In this document: positions 10,201 to 21,843 of the stretch, piece after piece | Layout: each line of letters begins with the position of its first letter | How positions within the stretch are numbered: the first letter of the stretch is position 1 | NCBI GenBank assembly: GCA_030141605.1 | Contig: JAQGDQ010000293.1 | Span: 1 to 64,000 of the forward strand | From: Tubiluchus corallicola | Lineage: Eukaryota; Priapulida; Priapulimorpha; Priapulimorphida; Tubiluchidae | Direction of reading: 5' to 3' | Length of the DNA: 64,000 nucleotides | Program-made: the position numbers and the translations under genes | Notes under the pieces: model-generated | The model's database searches: none | Seen by the model: only the letters and a program-made list of their open reading frames with translations | What the model was told of the DNA's origin: nothing

Positions 10201-13200
10201 ACTAGGTTGTTGATTGGTTGGTTAGTGATAATTATTGTTGGTAGTTCTCTAGATACTGATAGTATCTAGTTGACTGCTTTGTTCCATAGCTTGTTTCTTA
10301 GGTTGTTCGGCTGATTAACAGATTGGTTGGCCTGCTTCCTGGTTAACCAGTACGATTTCATAATGATAATGATTGTGGCGAAAAAATAAATAAAGTTCAA
10401 TAATTACTGCTAGACACTCACTTGTTGCTCTTGGTAATTTCTGTATACGACCTAAAATGCAGTATATATATTCAGTTCTGTTAAGACTATATACCCTGGT
10501 TGTTGGCATCCTTCTGTCTCGGAAGACAATGGAGTGTGCGCCAAGAGAGTCAGTTATTGATCACATTGATGGAGCTGCAGCGTCGACTGTGGCTGAGCAA
10601 TCCTATCCTTGAACCACTGGAGTGGCCTCTCCAGGTCGCACGTCTGGGCAAGGTGTATGGACATCCTGAGTTGCCCAGACAACAGGAACCCCCTCTCTTC
10701 CTCTCTGGTGTAGTCCAAAGGAAAGCGGAGCGATACGTTTGGCACCAGGTTGGCTGCAGGAGCTGCCGAGTTAGTGAGCATGCTGCACTGGTCCGCCTTC
10801 GGGGCTCCACTCCTGATTTGGAAGGTTTACTCCTCTACACATGGCCGTTGGGTCACTTGACCTCCTCGGCCCTCTAGCCGTTGGCTGCTTCTGCAGCTCC
10901 TCCGCCTAGTGTCGAGATACAGTGTGGGCATACTGCAAGCCTACAGCACTTGGTATTCCTAGGTGGTCACCCATCCAAGTACTAACCAGGCTCTACGTTG
11001 CTTAACTTCGGTGATCAGACGAGAACCGGTGTTTTCAACGTGATATATACCCTACGCCCGAAATAATAATTGTCTAAAGTGTTAAGCCTTGCGAGCGTTT
11101 AGAACGAGTTTTCCTTGGTTTTAATAATTTTATGATTTCGTAAATGTATGCTATAATTCCAATGTAGGCCATGCCATGATAAAATGGATTGTATTATGAA
11201 ATTTTCATGAATATGCCTACATGAATACGTGTTGTAGTGTGAACATTAATTGAGGTTTATTTTTTATTAATGACATCTAGTGCATAGCAATGAAAAATGT
11301 GAAAAGGAAATATGCGTATTATATTATAATAAATTGATTAATATTTTTCCCGCTTAATTCTAGACTTTGTGTATGAACGTATGGCTAAACGTATTCCACT
11401 GTTTCTACTAACGGTTTTTGTGCGGCGGGTTGGCGGTGCTGTGGCTACTGCCTTCCTCCACCCTCCGACTTCCACCAAAAATTAGATTTTTTAAACAGCA
11501 TATCCAACTCCAAATATACACCACTACAGCACTGATTACTGACCATTGATTTTAACATTCGGACACGATTTTTTCTTACTAACTCGTCGCTGAACTATCT
11601 TTAGCATGTACTAACAATCATTGTTGAATTTACATAAATGACTGATTGCTCTTTCAGACCGTAAAATTTCAGTGATTACTCAAAGCAACTTTTGCGCAAC
11701 AAGAATTTCACACGTGCAGACGTGTGTGTAGCACGTGCATGTGTTAATTTTTTCTTATTAAATATTACAGAGACCGCGACCATCCAACTTTCAAGCCGAC
11801 TACGTACTTTGATTATTTTGTTTATCTGCATTACTACGCAGCAAGGGAGCCTGTAGACTACAAGGGTAAGAGAGGCATTGATCTACCAGGTCGTTACCAC
11901 CCATTGGACTATGCTCACTTTGGGCCAGGCTTTCCCTCATGGCATAGGTATGTGTATTTTTCAGAATAAAAAACATTTTTAAAAATAATATCATTGTCCC
12001 CAAATTTATATCACTCGCTCAAGGTAACACGATATTCAATCGACATCATATGTCATTCTTTCGATATATTATATTATTTTTTGGCATTGTACATGAGCGT
12101 CACATTTTGCACCCTCACCGCCGTTTATTGTTTCTCTGAATTCCTTCACCAATTCCTTGTGCCATTCCCTCGCTATCGTACATCATTTCCCTGACATCCT
12201 ACGTCGTTCCTCGGTCCTAGCCTGCACTGTCAATATATATATATAATTCATTTATTCCAAAAGCCAAGTACAATTTAACAATATCTTACACAAAAATTCA
12301 CAATTTGAAAATAACATAAAAATAATAGATGAAATTAATAATAATAACAATAATATAATAATAATAATAATTCAGCGCAGTCAATTATCGGCTCAGATCA
12401 GAAGATGAACTTATAAGGTCTGAGCCGAATAGGCAAAATGGAATAACAAAGTTTCAAGATAAAAGGAAGGAAAGCCTGTAAGGTAATAAGTGTAATGATA
12501 TGATGAGAAACAATGGCGAATGACAAGATGTAGGGATTAGATTTGCATTAAAATTTTAATAATATTAACAAGCCATAGCAATCAAACGGAGCAATGTGCA
12601 AAAGAGGCGGCACACTCAAATGTGCCAAAACGAATTTACTTTTTTTACTTAAGCGTTAAGCTGATTGCGACAATACAGTTTTGCAAAGTTGTTGATGTAG
12701 CATATGTATACAATTACTTCTTACTGCTTGCGAAAACTGTTTCATTTCTTTTTTTTCAAATTTTCAAATTCAAATTCAAATTTTATTCTCAATTTGCAGA
12801 AGTACAGTACATTTTATACACATAAATACACTTCATATATAATATATAAAATACAACTGTATTTACCACTGTTACTTATATATAGACCATAATGTGCAAA
12901 TTTCATTACAGAATAATTTTTTGATGTATACAGTTTGAGCCTAAAATTGTGTTACTCTTAATAGCCTTTATTAGCCTTGGTTGTTGCGGGAATGATATAG
13001 GATATCAAACAAATCATATAGCTTGCTGTATATATAATTTTATTCGGGCTTATTGCATGTCATAGCAGTGTAACTCATAAATATTTTCTACTCATTATTT
13101 ACAAGAATATTTACATCAGTCAATACGAAATTTGACGATTTTCTTCGTGCGAAAGAGCGGGTATCACCTTCATTAAGCCAGTAAAGCTCGTAAGCAATTA

Positions 13201-16200
13201 GTAATATCACAGTGATTTATATCAGAAATGTTTTGTGTGACAAATATCCTGTTGACTGCAAGGGTCGCACAAGTGGAGTTTACGTTGAGAAAAGCAGTGT
13301 CTTTATCAATTTATACATGCCAACAATTTAAATGTTCTTTTAGCTATTAAAAGTTCAAAAGAGGAAGTTTTAAAAATCATTATTATCATGGTAGAATGCT
13401 CGTTATGTGGAATCGACAATCATCAATTATACACTCCTGTCAGCTAAGTTAAAATCTTGGCTGCCAAGGGACAAAGTCTTACCTCAAAGGAACAAAATAT
13501 TTTTCTCACTTTCTGAGCGCTCGGTTTTTCTGGTCCGGATTATCTGTAATTGTATTTTTTATCATAGGTTGTTCCTGCTAAAGATGGAAAGGATTCTACA
13601 GAAATTATCTGGCAATCCTGAGCTGACGATCCCTTATTGGGACTGGGTAGGGGATGAAGCAGATTGCTCTGTGTGCACTGATAGGTACCAAAAACAATCA
13701 TCATTTTTATGTCACTGTATTACTTTTTACAGTTCACATTGTTTTCATTGTTTTTTTTAGAAACGCTACAATACAATCTTCCATCTTTTTCTTTTATGTC
13801 AACATTAGAGTCATCTGCTATGGTCACCATCAGCGCACTTTATTTTTCGTCTTCCTTCTTTAAGCCTACTTCACGCCTTTGTAGAACTTTTTATTAAGTT
13901 ACACGTTCTGATGTTGTAAAACCATTTTCTGATCACTTGCAGGTATTTTGGCGAGAATGATGATCAGGGCTTTCTTAGCAAAGAATCCGGTTTCGCTGAT
14001 TTTGAGTTGGTTTGTTCTAATGCCACAGAAACAATACGCAAAACCGGGGAAATTTGCAATGTTGAAAAGAAAACAGGTAACAGGCAAAGCGAGACTAGTC
14101 ACTGAAGCAGTTTAGCTTATTTCATTTTATCATATTTGTTGTGCAATTTTTAATTCTATAAGATACCCATTCTTAGTAAGAATGTAAGGTATAATTGGAC
14201 CTCACAAACAGTTTACGCACAGCTAAATTGTCTTTTATTTGTGCCTTCGCGCCCAAACAGAGATAACTGTTTGTTTATTCAATTATAAATAAACAACCAG
14301 TTACCTCCACTTGATGAACTACAGCAATTGATGAACTAAATCTATTATCTTTCTTCCTACCATTTCCACTAACACATCCTTCTACCCTTTCTGTGTGATC
14401 TAACCTTTCTCCCAGTTCTTTTATTGTTCACTCATCCATTCTTTTTTATCGGGTTCACATGACAGTGGGCTTATACAAGCCTTTGCTTCTCTAGCCCACT
14501 GCAGTACAATTATTCTTTTATGATAACGATAGTGTATGAAACATAAGAATTTAATACAGTAGATGTAATAATTTTGATGTCACTGTGTGCTTAATGTCAT
14601 TATATTGTACTGAATGTGATAATAATAATAATAAATAGATAAAAAAATTCAGGGTTACTAAAAAGGCGATCCCAGGTTTCGCCTGGAGCTGAGATACTGC
14701 CAACACTGGAAGATGCCGCTGCTTGCATGAATCTACCCGTTTACGACAATCCGCCTTACAACGCAAGCTCCGGCTTTCCCGGATTCCGAAATTGTCTAGA
14801 CGGTTTTGTGAATAAAGATAATAAGTTGGTTGTCGTCGACGGTGTGCCCATAACAATGCATGGACAAGTGAGTATTATGAGATCAGTTTATGAAATAAAA
14901 CTTCATTTTAAATTTATTAGAAAATTCACATCACTTAGGTTAATTCATGAGAAAAACCGGAAATGTAGATAGCTCGAACGTAGAAGTCATTACATTACAG
15001 ACAATTATTAAGACTCAAAGTCAACCATAGCAAAGCAATTAATAGGTATAGAAAAACATCAAGCATCGTTAGGATAAGTATTAGAAACTAGAAAATGATC
15101 AAATTGACTGTTGAGAGCATAGAAAGTAATAGCACAAAGAAAAGGAGCAAAGTTTGCATATTCTCAATGCTTGCATACTCTTAGTACTTCATAGTTATCT
15201 TAATCGTCTGTGTTCACATCGACTCTGCTCATTACTATCTATGTCTGACACTCGGAGGGTGGGGGGGGGGCACTGCAAGATACAAGTCTTTCATGCTAAA
15301 AGCTGTTGCTCTTTCTGGACATTTGCTAAACTAGGAGTCCCGTGGAGCATTTTTTACAGTTGCGGTGTTTTGCAGTTACCTAGGAGGGGCTCAGAGCTAA
15401 AATCTGGATCTCTAGTCGCTGGTCGTTACTACTGAACGATATGTCAGACGCAAGACGCTTTGTCAGTGCAAGCACACATGGCATTTAAAGAACCGTTGAC
15501 CATTATTTTATTAGCGTATCTGATATGTATAGAAAGTGTTCAAAGAAACCCATAAAACTTCAAAAAAGAGCAATGGACATAGTCGAAACGAGCAAAAAAA
15601 GTTGTGAAAAAAGAACATGTTTGGAGTAATGTTAGTGCATTGCCTAAGCAAAACTGACTGTAAGATACGACTTTACAGGTACATGCTTACTTCTTTGACG
15701 CTCTGGGAGAATTACCAGCAGCTGCAAATGATCCAATTTTTTACCTGCATCACGGTAATGTTGATCGGCTATTTGAAGCCTGGTTGAGAGCACACGACTC
15801 CAAATCTTCACAGGTATAATACGTTGATATAAGGTAGGGCAATGATGTAACAGATGGAACAGTATAATAAGTAGTAGCTTTTGACGACCACAAAGTGTGA
15901 TCATAAGCATCACAAGTTATTATCATTCTCAGTCAGATTTAATCGTATAATATTGAATGACTTTGTGCTTTGACAAGTCGGGATCACATTTTCAATGCTT
16001 TGTTATGTTATCATGGACGTTTTGATCGAAGAATGTTAACATATTTTTTGGTAAAAGACAGTAGTCAGTTGTCATAACTACGTTCATTAAGTCTGGTTGT
16101 TCTTTACGTCAATTTAAGTTGTTTTCAACCTCGGCGTTTATATTTGAGAACCACAACTATTATATGTGTGTGTTAAAGACAGTCCTTTCACAGTCCTTTG

Positions 16201-17529
16201 ATTACATTCACACAAATATAGTAGATGCACGAACAGATAAATGCCTGGCAAACTACAAAGAGTCATATGAACTACATCTTTAGAATTTCATTTCGCCCAC
16301 CCTGTTGAACAAGTTTGCTTTCGTAACAGGGCACATACCCAAGATGGCAAGCCCCACCAGGACACAACTGGCACAGTTATATGGTTCCATACTTCCCAGT
16401 TGAAACAAATAGTGATTACTTTGACACTTCAGACAAATTTGGATACACTTATGATAGCTATAGTAAGTAGACACTATTAATAATGGTCTGCACTTCCTTT
16501 AGTAAGTATTAAACAATGCCCATATTTATGATAATGCGTGCACAGTTTGCCAAAAATACCTGTACCGTTTAATAATTGTGATGTTGATGTAGCAAATGAT
16601 GTGGTAATTTTAGTTACAGTCCTGAAAGATATCTATTAGTCTATGAAACAACTTGGTTTAGATATTAGCTTGGCGACTTGGTTGGTAGACTGGACTTTTA
16701 TTGTTGGCTTATGCTAGTGATTCTTCTCATTCACATTTGGACCAGACAGCTCTTCCAAGAAACAAATTTAACAGTTCCTGCTAGTTTAGCTAGGAACATC
16801 AGTTGAAGCCATTTGCAGTACGAGGAATTACCAACACCCATGCAAAAAATAAAGGAGTAGTTCTTAGCTTAGAGTTCCTGTTGGCTTAACGGGGTAAAAA
16901 TAGCAAGACGGTATAATAAAACATCTTTCTAAACTGTAAAGGGTATCTTGCAAATCGTGCTGTGTGAATGCAAAAGGCAGTTCTTTAATATTCTTTACTT
17001 ATGACAGCCACTGCTCCTGATCTAGAAGAAACATTATCAGGTTCGTGGAATCAAAATGCCAACTTGAAGACGTCAGAAAATAAAGTTTCTAGTTCTTCAC
17101 CCGGTAAGTGAATCTAACTGACAGAAATTTATACAGTTTATAACAAAAATTTATGACTAATGTGACCAGCTTTTTTCTGTTACAGCTAATGCTCTTAATT
17201 TTGTGTAGTTTTTGAGATTATTGGTTGTAACTCTTTGTGGACTTAAATATTGAATTGGGAATTTGATGATCTAGTATATTAATTTATCTACATTTTTTGT
17301 GGTACTAGACAGAAAACTCGCTTCATTAATGGCCTTGATTTTAGCACTCAGTTTAATACTCCTTGTTTAACATCACTGTAAATAATGTTACATGCACAAA
17401 TTAAAAAAGCTAATTACAGAATGTGCAACATGTAATATTGTAGAATTCACTCTGTCCAGTGTCTATATAAAATTGTATAATGTTAGTACAGAAGTTTTTG
17501 CCTGCAAAAACAGATGCTAACAAACACTT

Positions 17530-17599
<70 letters not shown>

Positions 17600-19456
17600 C
17601 CACCATCATCATCAACAATAATGCTCTCAGGCCTGATCTCAAGAATGATAATAGGCCTGTACGCCTGTTATGCAGTATATGGGACTAATTCTAGGGAATA
17701 ATGTAATCAATTCTTTTTACATAAACTACGTATAACGTTGCATAGTACGTGGGTTTCTCAATTAACAGGGTACCCACCTTAGACTGTCCTAACAGGGGAG
17801 TTCCTAATGTAGACAAATGGGGTGAATCTGCAATCTAGATAATTATTAAGGATAATCCTCTAAGATGAGAAACTGATCCAGCAGACGTGCCTTTGTCATG
17901 TTTGGATGCATAGGTGCACAGCTTCCCTAAACAAGGTAAACTGTAGAGGCAGTACGGGTGAAAGACTGCCCAGGAAAGAATATTCCTGATGGCTGTTTAT
18001 CCATTTATCCCCCCCCCCCCGCCTTTGTGTTGCTTAAAGCACAAGAAAACACTCTTCATAAATAAAGATTAATACACTCGTCCTGGAAGCAAATAAGTCA
18101 CTTTCAATCTGTCTTATTGCATACAATGGTCGGATTATAGCAGTAACGCTGTATAAAACTTGTAAATTTAAACTCCCGCAATGACCATCAGGCACAAACT
18201 GCTAAGCATAATGTAGCTTATTGTACAAAGTACGCGATTGTTTGTATTATTTGTAAAGTTCAATTAATAGTATACTACGTTGAAGTATTGAAATGATGTA
18301 TGCTGCCACCTACAGGCCTTTTTGGCACATTGTATACAGTTTATCAGGAATGAGTTTATTAAGTCTCTAAGTGTTTTTCCCTTTCCCTTTAAGTTTGATT
18401 AGTGGCCTAATTAAATTATTAATTTTATTCTTGGAGAGAAAGTCACCATTTGACTAGTTAAATACTAGAAAACATAAGACAGCTCTTTCTCTTCAATAAT
18501 CTTTATTCTGCTTAATGAAGCCAAGTACACTTTGATATTGATGTGTCTGTTAGTCCGTAGAGTACATGCGACCTAGCCATTTATAGTCTGTGTGCATTAA
18601 TATGATGTGCCTTCCATCAGGAACTTGAATCTCTAGTCATGTGATTTAGGCTCAATTCTCTCAAGGCATGCAAGTTTAGTTGATCAAAAGACAGCAACGT
18701 TAAAGGTTATGTTTTTGAGTGCAAGGTTTTTTCAATAAATTGTTTGTTGCTTTTATAATCACTGTGTGTGGAGAGAATTTTTATGGCAACGAAACAAGTT
18801 ATACAGTTATTCTACATTCCACCATCAGTAAGAACTCTGGTCAATTTTTCACAATAGGGAAAATAGCAAGCAGAATACAAAATTTCTACACGTAATGCTA
18901 AATAATATTACTTCGTATGGAAGGTTCTTTGAAATATATTTTAAAATTTGCTTTCCTTGCCCTTTAACTTTGGTGACTAAGCATGCACCATGACCAATTT
19001 CAAAATATTTAGTCACATTGCACGATGTACTAAGTAGCAGTTGATGGAATGGGCAACAGTTGATGGTTCAGCCAATACGACATTTGTTCACAAAGCGATT
19101 AGACTGTCGGCAGAACATAATTGGGGGTAGGGATCTAGCTAAACGTAGGACGTCTGCACATGCATCAGGACTGTGAATTGACGATATACGCTTAGTTTGA
19201 AAGAGTTGGGTAAATGAAGGCTTACAATTGGCTCTTTTAGTGTTGGTACAATTATTTTTATTTAATGGCTGTTTATTTTGGCTCTCTAGGTCGCATTTGG
19301 GCGATTGTGTTTGTTGGTTTCTTATCTGTCGCCGCTGTCGCTGCAGCTGTGACTACCGGCATCAAACGAGCGAGAGCTACACTGAGAAGTCGACGTGAAT
19401 ATAGCTACGTACCTGTTACACAAGAAGTTCAGAAAACATACGGCACAGTGAGCTAG
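7124..19456 (+). CDS. Membrane-bound tyrosinase, copy A (11 coding exons, 556 aa)
   Basis: Type-3 copper phenol oxidase (tyrosine/DOPA to quinone), predicted to be anchored in the secretory or melanosome-like membrane. CDS joins 7124-7292, 8401-8551, 9436-9612, 11771-11947, 13568-13684, 13943-14076, 14653-14867, 15679-15813, 16330-16462, 17008-17103 and 19290-19456, all GT-AG and in frame. Signal peptide 1-23; Cys-rich/EGF-like region about 29-125 with CKFGYTGKNC; CuA His186, 215 and 224 with SWHRLFLLKMER and IPYWDW; CuB His378, 382 and 405 with DPIFYLHH; TM about 505-526; basic tail with a YVPV sorting-type motif at 541-544. Histidine spacing in CuB (4 and 23) equals that of human TYR. N-glycosylation sequons lie at 32, 290 and 346. 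Length compares with 529 aa for human TYR. Tyrosinase is preferred over TYRP1/DCT, but specificity within the family is not certain. Confidence 0.93.
7293..8400. other. Tyrosinase A intron 1
   Basis: Mostly featureless AT-rich sequence. A stretch at about 7990-8091 ending GAAATAAAGG and then ATTCAA repeats looks like the 3' tail of a LINE on the + strand. Confidence 0.5.
8401..8551 (+). CDS. Tyrosinase A exon 2 (Cys-rich domain)
   Basis: Acceptor TTTCTACAG. Encodes VCGGPSRGHC through the CYCNSNYYG part of the EGF-like region. Ends in phase 2 before GTCTGT. Confidence 0.9.
8552..9435. repeat. Tyrosinase A intron 2, with decayed minisatellite
   Basis: From about 8690 to 9150 short words such as TTACCAAATGTC, TTACTAAATGT and TTACAAAGT recur about every 20 bases with much divergence. 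The same kind of decayed array lies in intron 2 of copy B (about 23540-24160). Confidence 0.5.
9436..9612 (+). CDS. Tyrosinase A exon 3 (end of EGF-like region)
   Basis: Encodes YDCSECKFGYTGKNC and the following RRNIHSM helix region, as in human TYR (NCKFGFWGPNC, VRRNIFDL). Contains a 76-bp tract (9489-9564) identical to copy B. Phase 2 donor GTAATG. Confidence 0.92.
9835..10213. repeat. 63-bp minisatellite in intron 3 of copy A
   Basis: About six tandem units of roughly 63 bp, each containing GGTTAGTCGGTGGTCAGAAG and GCTTGCTCAGTTGGTTGAC. Small deletions vary the unit length. Confidence 0.85.
10480..10938 (-). mobile_element. GC-rich segment joined to a 5S-like sequence
   Basis: About 460 bp clearly richer in GC than the rest of the intron, lying directly 3' of the 5S-like sequence (minus strand). 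Several frames are open on both strands (up to 125 codons), as GC-rich DNA allows; none matches a family I know. It is either the body of a 5S-derived SINE (SINE3-like), part of an element that targets 5S genes, or another unidentified insertion. Confidence 0.4.
10939..11056 (-). rRNA. 5S rRNA-like sequence (pseudogene or 5S-derived SINE head)
   Basis: On the minus strand about 100 bases match animal 5S rRNA closely: CACGTTGAAAACACCGGTTC, TCTGATCACCGAAGTTAAGC, then TTAGTACTTGGATGGGTGAC, and an intact 3' end GTGCTGTAGGC. Box A and box C of the internal Pol III promoter are preserved. The first about 10 bases (CGTAGGGT) cannot pair with the 3' terminal strand, so the terminal stem is broken and this is probably not a functional 5S gene. 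Confidence 0.75.
11057..11770. other. Remainder of tyrosinase A intron 3
   Basis: AT-rich sequence with no recognisable feature up to the acceptor at 11770. Confidence 0.5.
11771..11947 (+). CDS. Tyrosinase A exon 4 (CuA site)
   Basis: Contains all three CuA histidines: YFVYLHYY (His186), DYAHFGPGF (His215) and SWHR (His224, whose following Arg spans the splice). Phase 2. Confidence 0.95.
11948..13567. other. Tyrosinase A intron 4
   Basis: About 12020-12220 holds a decayed array of roughly 20-bp units of the type CATTCCCTGACATCCTACG, also found in intron 4 of copy B. About 12238-12380 (TTTATTCC on the + strand) and 12755-12800 (TTTTATTCTCAATTTG preceded by TTCAAA repeats) resemble minus-strand LINE 3' tails. 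The rest is AT-rich and unassigned. Confidence 0.45.
13568..13684 (+). CDS. Tyrosinase A exon 5
   Basis: Encodes LFLLKMERILQKLSG and TIPYWDW, nearly collinear with human TYR after CuA, then a CxxC pair. Phase 2. Confidence 0.93.
13943..14076 (+). CDS. Tyrosinase A exon 6
   Basis: Acceptor TTGCAG after a 258-bp intron. Encodes YFGENDDQGFLSKESG with sequon NAT and two Cys. Phase 1 donor GTAACA. Confidence 0.9.
14077..14652. other. Tyrosinase A intron 6
   Basis: 576 bp, AT-rich, ending in a short AAT-rich run before the acceptor. Nothing else seen. Confidence 0.5.
14653..14867 (+). CDS. Tyrosinase A exon 7 (first CuB histidine)
   Basis: Encodes LLKRRSQVSP through NPPYNASSGF and ends in VPITMHGQ with CuB His378. 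Phase 0 donor GTGAGT. The first about 45 bp of the intron still align to copy B. Confidence 0.93.
14868..15678. other. Tyrosinase A intron 7
   Basis: About 810 bp with a G10 run near 15251. No feature recognised. Confidence 0.5.
15679..15813 (+). CDS. Tyrosinase A exon 8 (CuB site)
   Basis: Starts VHAYFFDALG (His382) and contains NDPIFYLHHGNVDRLFEAW (His405 is the predicted ligand, the second of the HH pair). Exactly 45 codons, phase 0. Confidence 0.95.
15814..16329. other. Tyrosinase A intron 8
   Basis: 516 bp, no feature recognised. Confidence 0.5.
16330..16462 (+). CDS. Tyrosinase A exon 9
   Basis: Encodes PPGHNWHSYMVPYFPVETN and DKFGYTYDSY, matching the human segment with ESYMVPFIPL and DLGYDYSYL. 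Phase 1 donor GTAAGT. Confidence 0.93.
16463..17007. other. Tyrosinase A intron 9
   Basis: 545 bp, no feature recognised. Confidence 0.5.
17008..17103 (+). CDS. Tyrosinase A exon 10 (juxtamembrane linker)
   Basis: Encodes a polar, Ser-rich linker (APDLEETLSG to KVSSSSP). Fixed by matching length (96 bp), phases and the TAPD.EE..SGS pattern with copy B. Confidence 0.82.
17104..19289. other. Tyrosinase A intron 10
   Basis: 2.2 kb. Holds a TCA microsatellite (17530-17614) and a poly-C run near 18010; the rest is unassigned. Confidence 0.5.
17530..17614. repeat. (TCA)n microsatellite
   Basis: About 28 near-perfect TCA repeats; the poly-Ser frame here is an artefact. Confidence 0.95.
19290..19456 (+). 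CDS. Tyrosinase A exon 11 (TM segment and cytosolic tail)
   Basis: Encodes RIWAIVFVGFLSVAAVAAAV as the single TM, then a basic stop-transfer KRARATLRSRR and a tail with YVPVTQEV, ending TAG. Confidence 0.93.
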
Positions 19457-20149
19457 ACGGGACGGGAGTTATAGTTGCACGCATCTTCTGGTTGAACTTT
19501 GATCGCGAAAAATTCATTAAGTTTGGCAGATATTATATGAGAAACTGGTTTTCTTATAATCTACACATGTAGTACAGTAATAAGTAGAAAGTAAGATTTT
19601 AAACTATACTCATCGCTTTGCTATATTAGGTGTGAAAATGTCTCCAATATGCGAAAGGGCAATCCAACATCATCAGATGTACTTGCTGAAATGCTGGATT
19701 TTTAAATAAATCGCCGAAAAGCAGATGTTACTTACACATTACATTGTTCCCCTTTCGCATGAAAATTTCTATAAATTTGCGTGAAACAATTGCTGTTAAA
19801 GAAGTATAAGCATTCAGAACTAAGCTTGCCATATCATTTTGGATAATGGCGTTGTGTATTAGCAGAATTGTCAAACTTAGTTATCCGTGCAACAGCAGCT
19901 CAGTTGCTTAGATTAGCTCAGTGTAGCAATTATTGCCATTGAGTGAAAAGATCACGATCTGAAATCATTTTTGAATTCAAACTGCTTAAGCTGTGTCGAC
20001 TGAGAAGAATTACAGCACTTTAATGGCCGTGCTGCTTTAATTGAATTTGTTTTAGACGGTGTTTTGTAGTTTTTGTAATGAATTTTTTTTATATAATAAA
20101 CTAAGATAAAACTTTCAGCCGCTAATCGAACGCAATGTTGATAAACTTA
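19457..20149. other. 3' UTR / downstream of tyrosinase A
   Basis: An AATAAA at 19705-19710 is the nearest candidate poly(A) signal. No further gene seen. Confidence 0.45.
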
Positions 20150-20223
20150 CAGATAGATGAATGGTTGGATGGATGGATGGATGGATAGATGGATGGATGG
20201 ATGGATGGATGGATGGATGGACG

Positions 20224-20271
<48 letters not shown>

Positions 20272-20273
20272 TA
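20150..20273. repeat. Compound (GGAT)n-(GACA)n microsatellite
   Basis: A GGAT array passes directly into a GACA array. It abuts a sequence whose minus strand reads TTAAAGAATAAACTATA, perhaps a LINE tail that seeded it. Confidence 0.95.
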
Positions 20274-20686
20274 TAGATATAGTTTATTCTTTAAAGACAT
20301 AATTCACGTAAGATTACATAACAATCAAATATAAATTTTTAGACACTACTATAACACAAAAATTACGATAAAAACATTTAGAATTTTATGACATTTTAAA
20401 AAAGCTACTGCCACATAAAACACAATAAAACATACGAAACTCCATTATACAAAATTTCATAATTTTAAGTTATTACCGCAGCAGATGTGGATATAATACA
20501 GTACTGAGATTCGTTGCCATATTAAGATAATATCAAATATCTTTATTGCCAACGATACCGTTAAGTCAATTTTTGAAGAAAAAACGTGGCCTAACTAATA
20601 AATAACTACTGTACAATTTTTAGTACTACTACTTGCTACAACTTAAATTACTCAAACAACTATGTTAACACAGCAAGGTTTCATAA

Positions 20687-21064
20687 GGTGTTTACTGCAG
20701 TCTCTACAAGTTAAAGAAAGATGCAGCCTGCTTGCTACAAGTGAAAGAGATATTGAGAAATAAAACGTCACATACTTCTCGTCAGTATAGCACAAGTATT
20801 TCTGTTGACGAGCTACAGGATGCAGAAAAGACTCTCATAAAGCACGTGCAACACAAATGCTTTTCTCAAGAACTGAAGTCTCTTAAAACTGGTAGCCAGA
20901 TTGCGAAATCAAGCAAGCTGATAAAGCTGAATCTCCAGGTTTTCCAAGATGGCTTACTCCACATATATGGACGCCTGAAACATGCCACCATTGAGAAAGA
21001 AACAAAGTATCCTATCATCTTTCTATCGTGTTTTGCTGTGTTAACAACTACTACTTATAAATAA
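20687..21064 (+). pseudogene. BEL/Pao-type retrotransposon pol fragment
   Basis: Open from 20687 to the stop at 21062-21064. The translation contains VDELQDAEKTLIKHVQHKCF, a KSSKLIKLN element and GLLHIYGRLKHA, the order seen between RNase H and integrase in BEL/Pao polyproteins. It ends abruptly after KYPII with unrelated sequence, and has no protease, RT or integrase core nearby. Assigned by remembered family pattern. It is a truncated, inactive remnant. Confidence 0.7.
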
Positions 21065-21437
21065 CGACTAATAACTGATCAATTTCTACTAACCCATCCT
21101 ACCTATTCTTGCCTTCAACCTACTCTAACTAATAATACTGCCGGTCTTTTGTTTGTCTAACCCTTTCCACCCCTCTGTCAGAATGCACAAGGTCCTCTTT
21201 AATTAAGGCAGGCAAAGGAAACATTATTTATTACGTGTATTGTGTAGAAATTAAGTAGGTTTTTTGGATAAATTTCGTAAAAATATTTTGTTTGAAGTGG
21301 AAATAAATATTACAAAATACAAAAAATTACAAATAACTTTATAAAACACTCGAAATGGAATTACAGAAATAAATTTGTAGAACAATAATAACAACTACGC
21401 GTGAATACATAATTGCAAACATCTAAGTCTCTGTACG
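21065..21437. other. Intergenic, nothing recognised
   Basis: AT-rich sequence between the retrotransposon remnant and the promoter block of tyrosinase B. Confidence 0.5.
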
Positions 21438-21668
21438 TGGCCTGGATGTACGACTGAGTTTGCGTCATTGTTGTAGAATGGCCTCTACAAGTGCAATAGG
21501 CCTGAATAGATAAGCGAAAAATGTAAACAGTTCATGAAGACTAAGGGTGACTTAGCCGCAAGCGAAAACCGTTATCTCTCATAGTGTACTATAAGCTTAA
21601 AGTAATAGAGTACAGTGTAGCTAGTTTTGAAGTTACTCTAAAGTTAATCCTCGTCTTTAATTACAATT
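21438..21668 (+). promoter_or_regulatory. Proximal promoter / 5' UTR of tyrosinase copy B
   Basis: Homologous to 6883-7123 (shared words listed there). The TATA-like box of copy A is not conserved at the equivalent place, so start-site choice may differ. Confidence 0.5.
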
Positions 21669-21843
21669 ATGGTGCTACGTAAAGCCGTGCTCACACTAGT
21701 CTTGTTAATCGTTTATTGTGCTGCGTACTGCACAGCGCAGTTTCCGGTCGTTTGCTTGCATAATATAACTGGTCATCGTTCACTTGACAATCCGAGTAGG
21801 CATCGTGGTGTGGACAGATACTGCTGCCCATCAGACAGCACTG
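21669..21843 (+). CDS. Tyrosinase B exon 1
   Basis: Leader MVLRKAVLTLVLLIVYC, then AQFPVVCL as in copy A. Donor GTAAGT, phase 1. Two extra residues (RHRG region) relative to copy A. Confidence 0.9.

Noticed and set aside
10939-11056. Functional 5S rRNA gene
   Set aside because: The 5' strand of the terminal stem does not pair with the intact 3' strand, and the sequence is single-copy within an intron.
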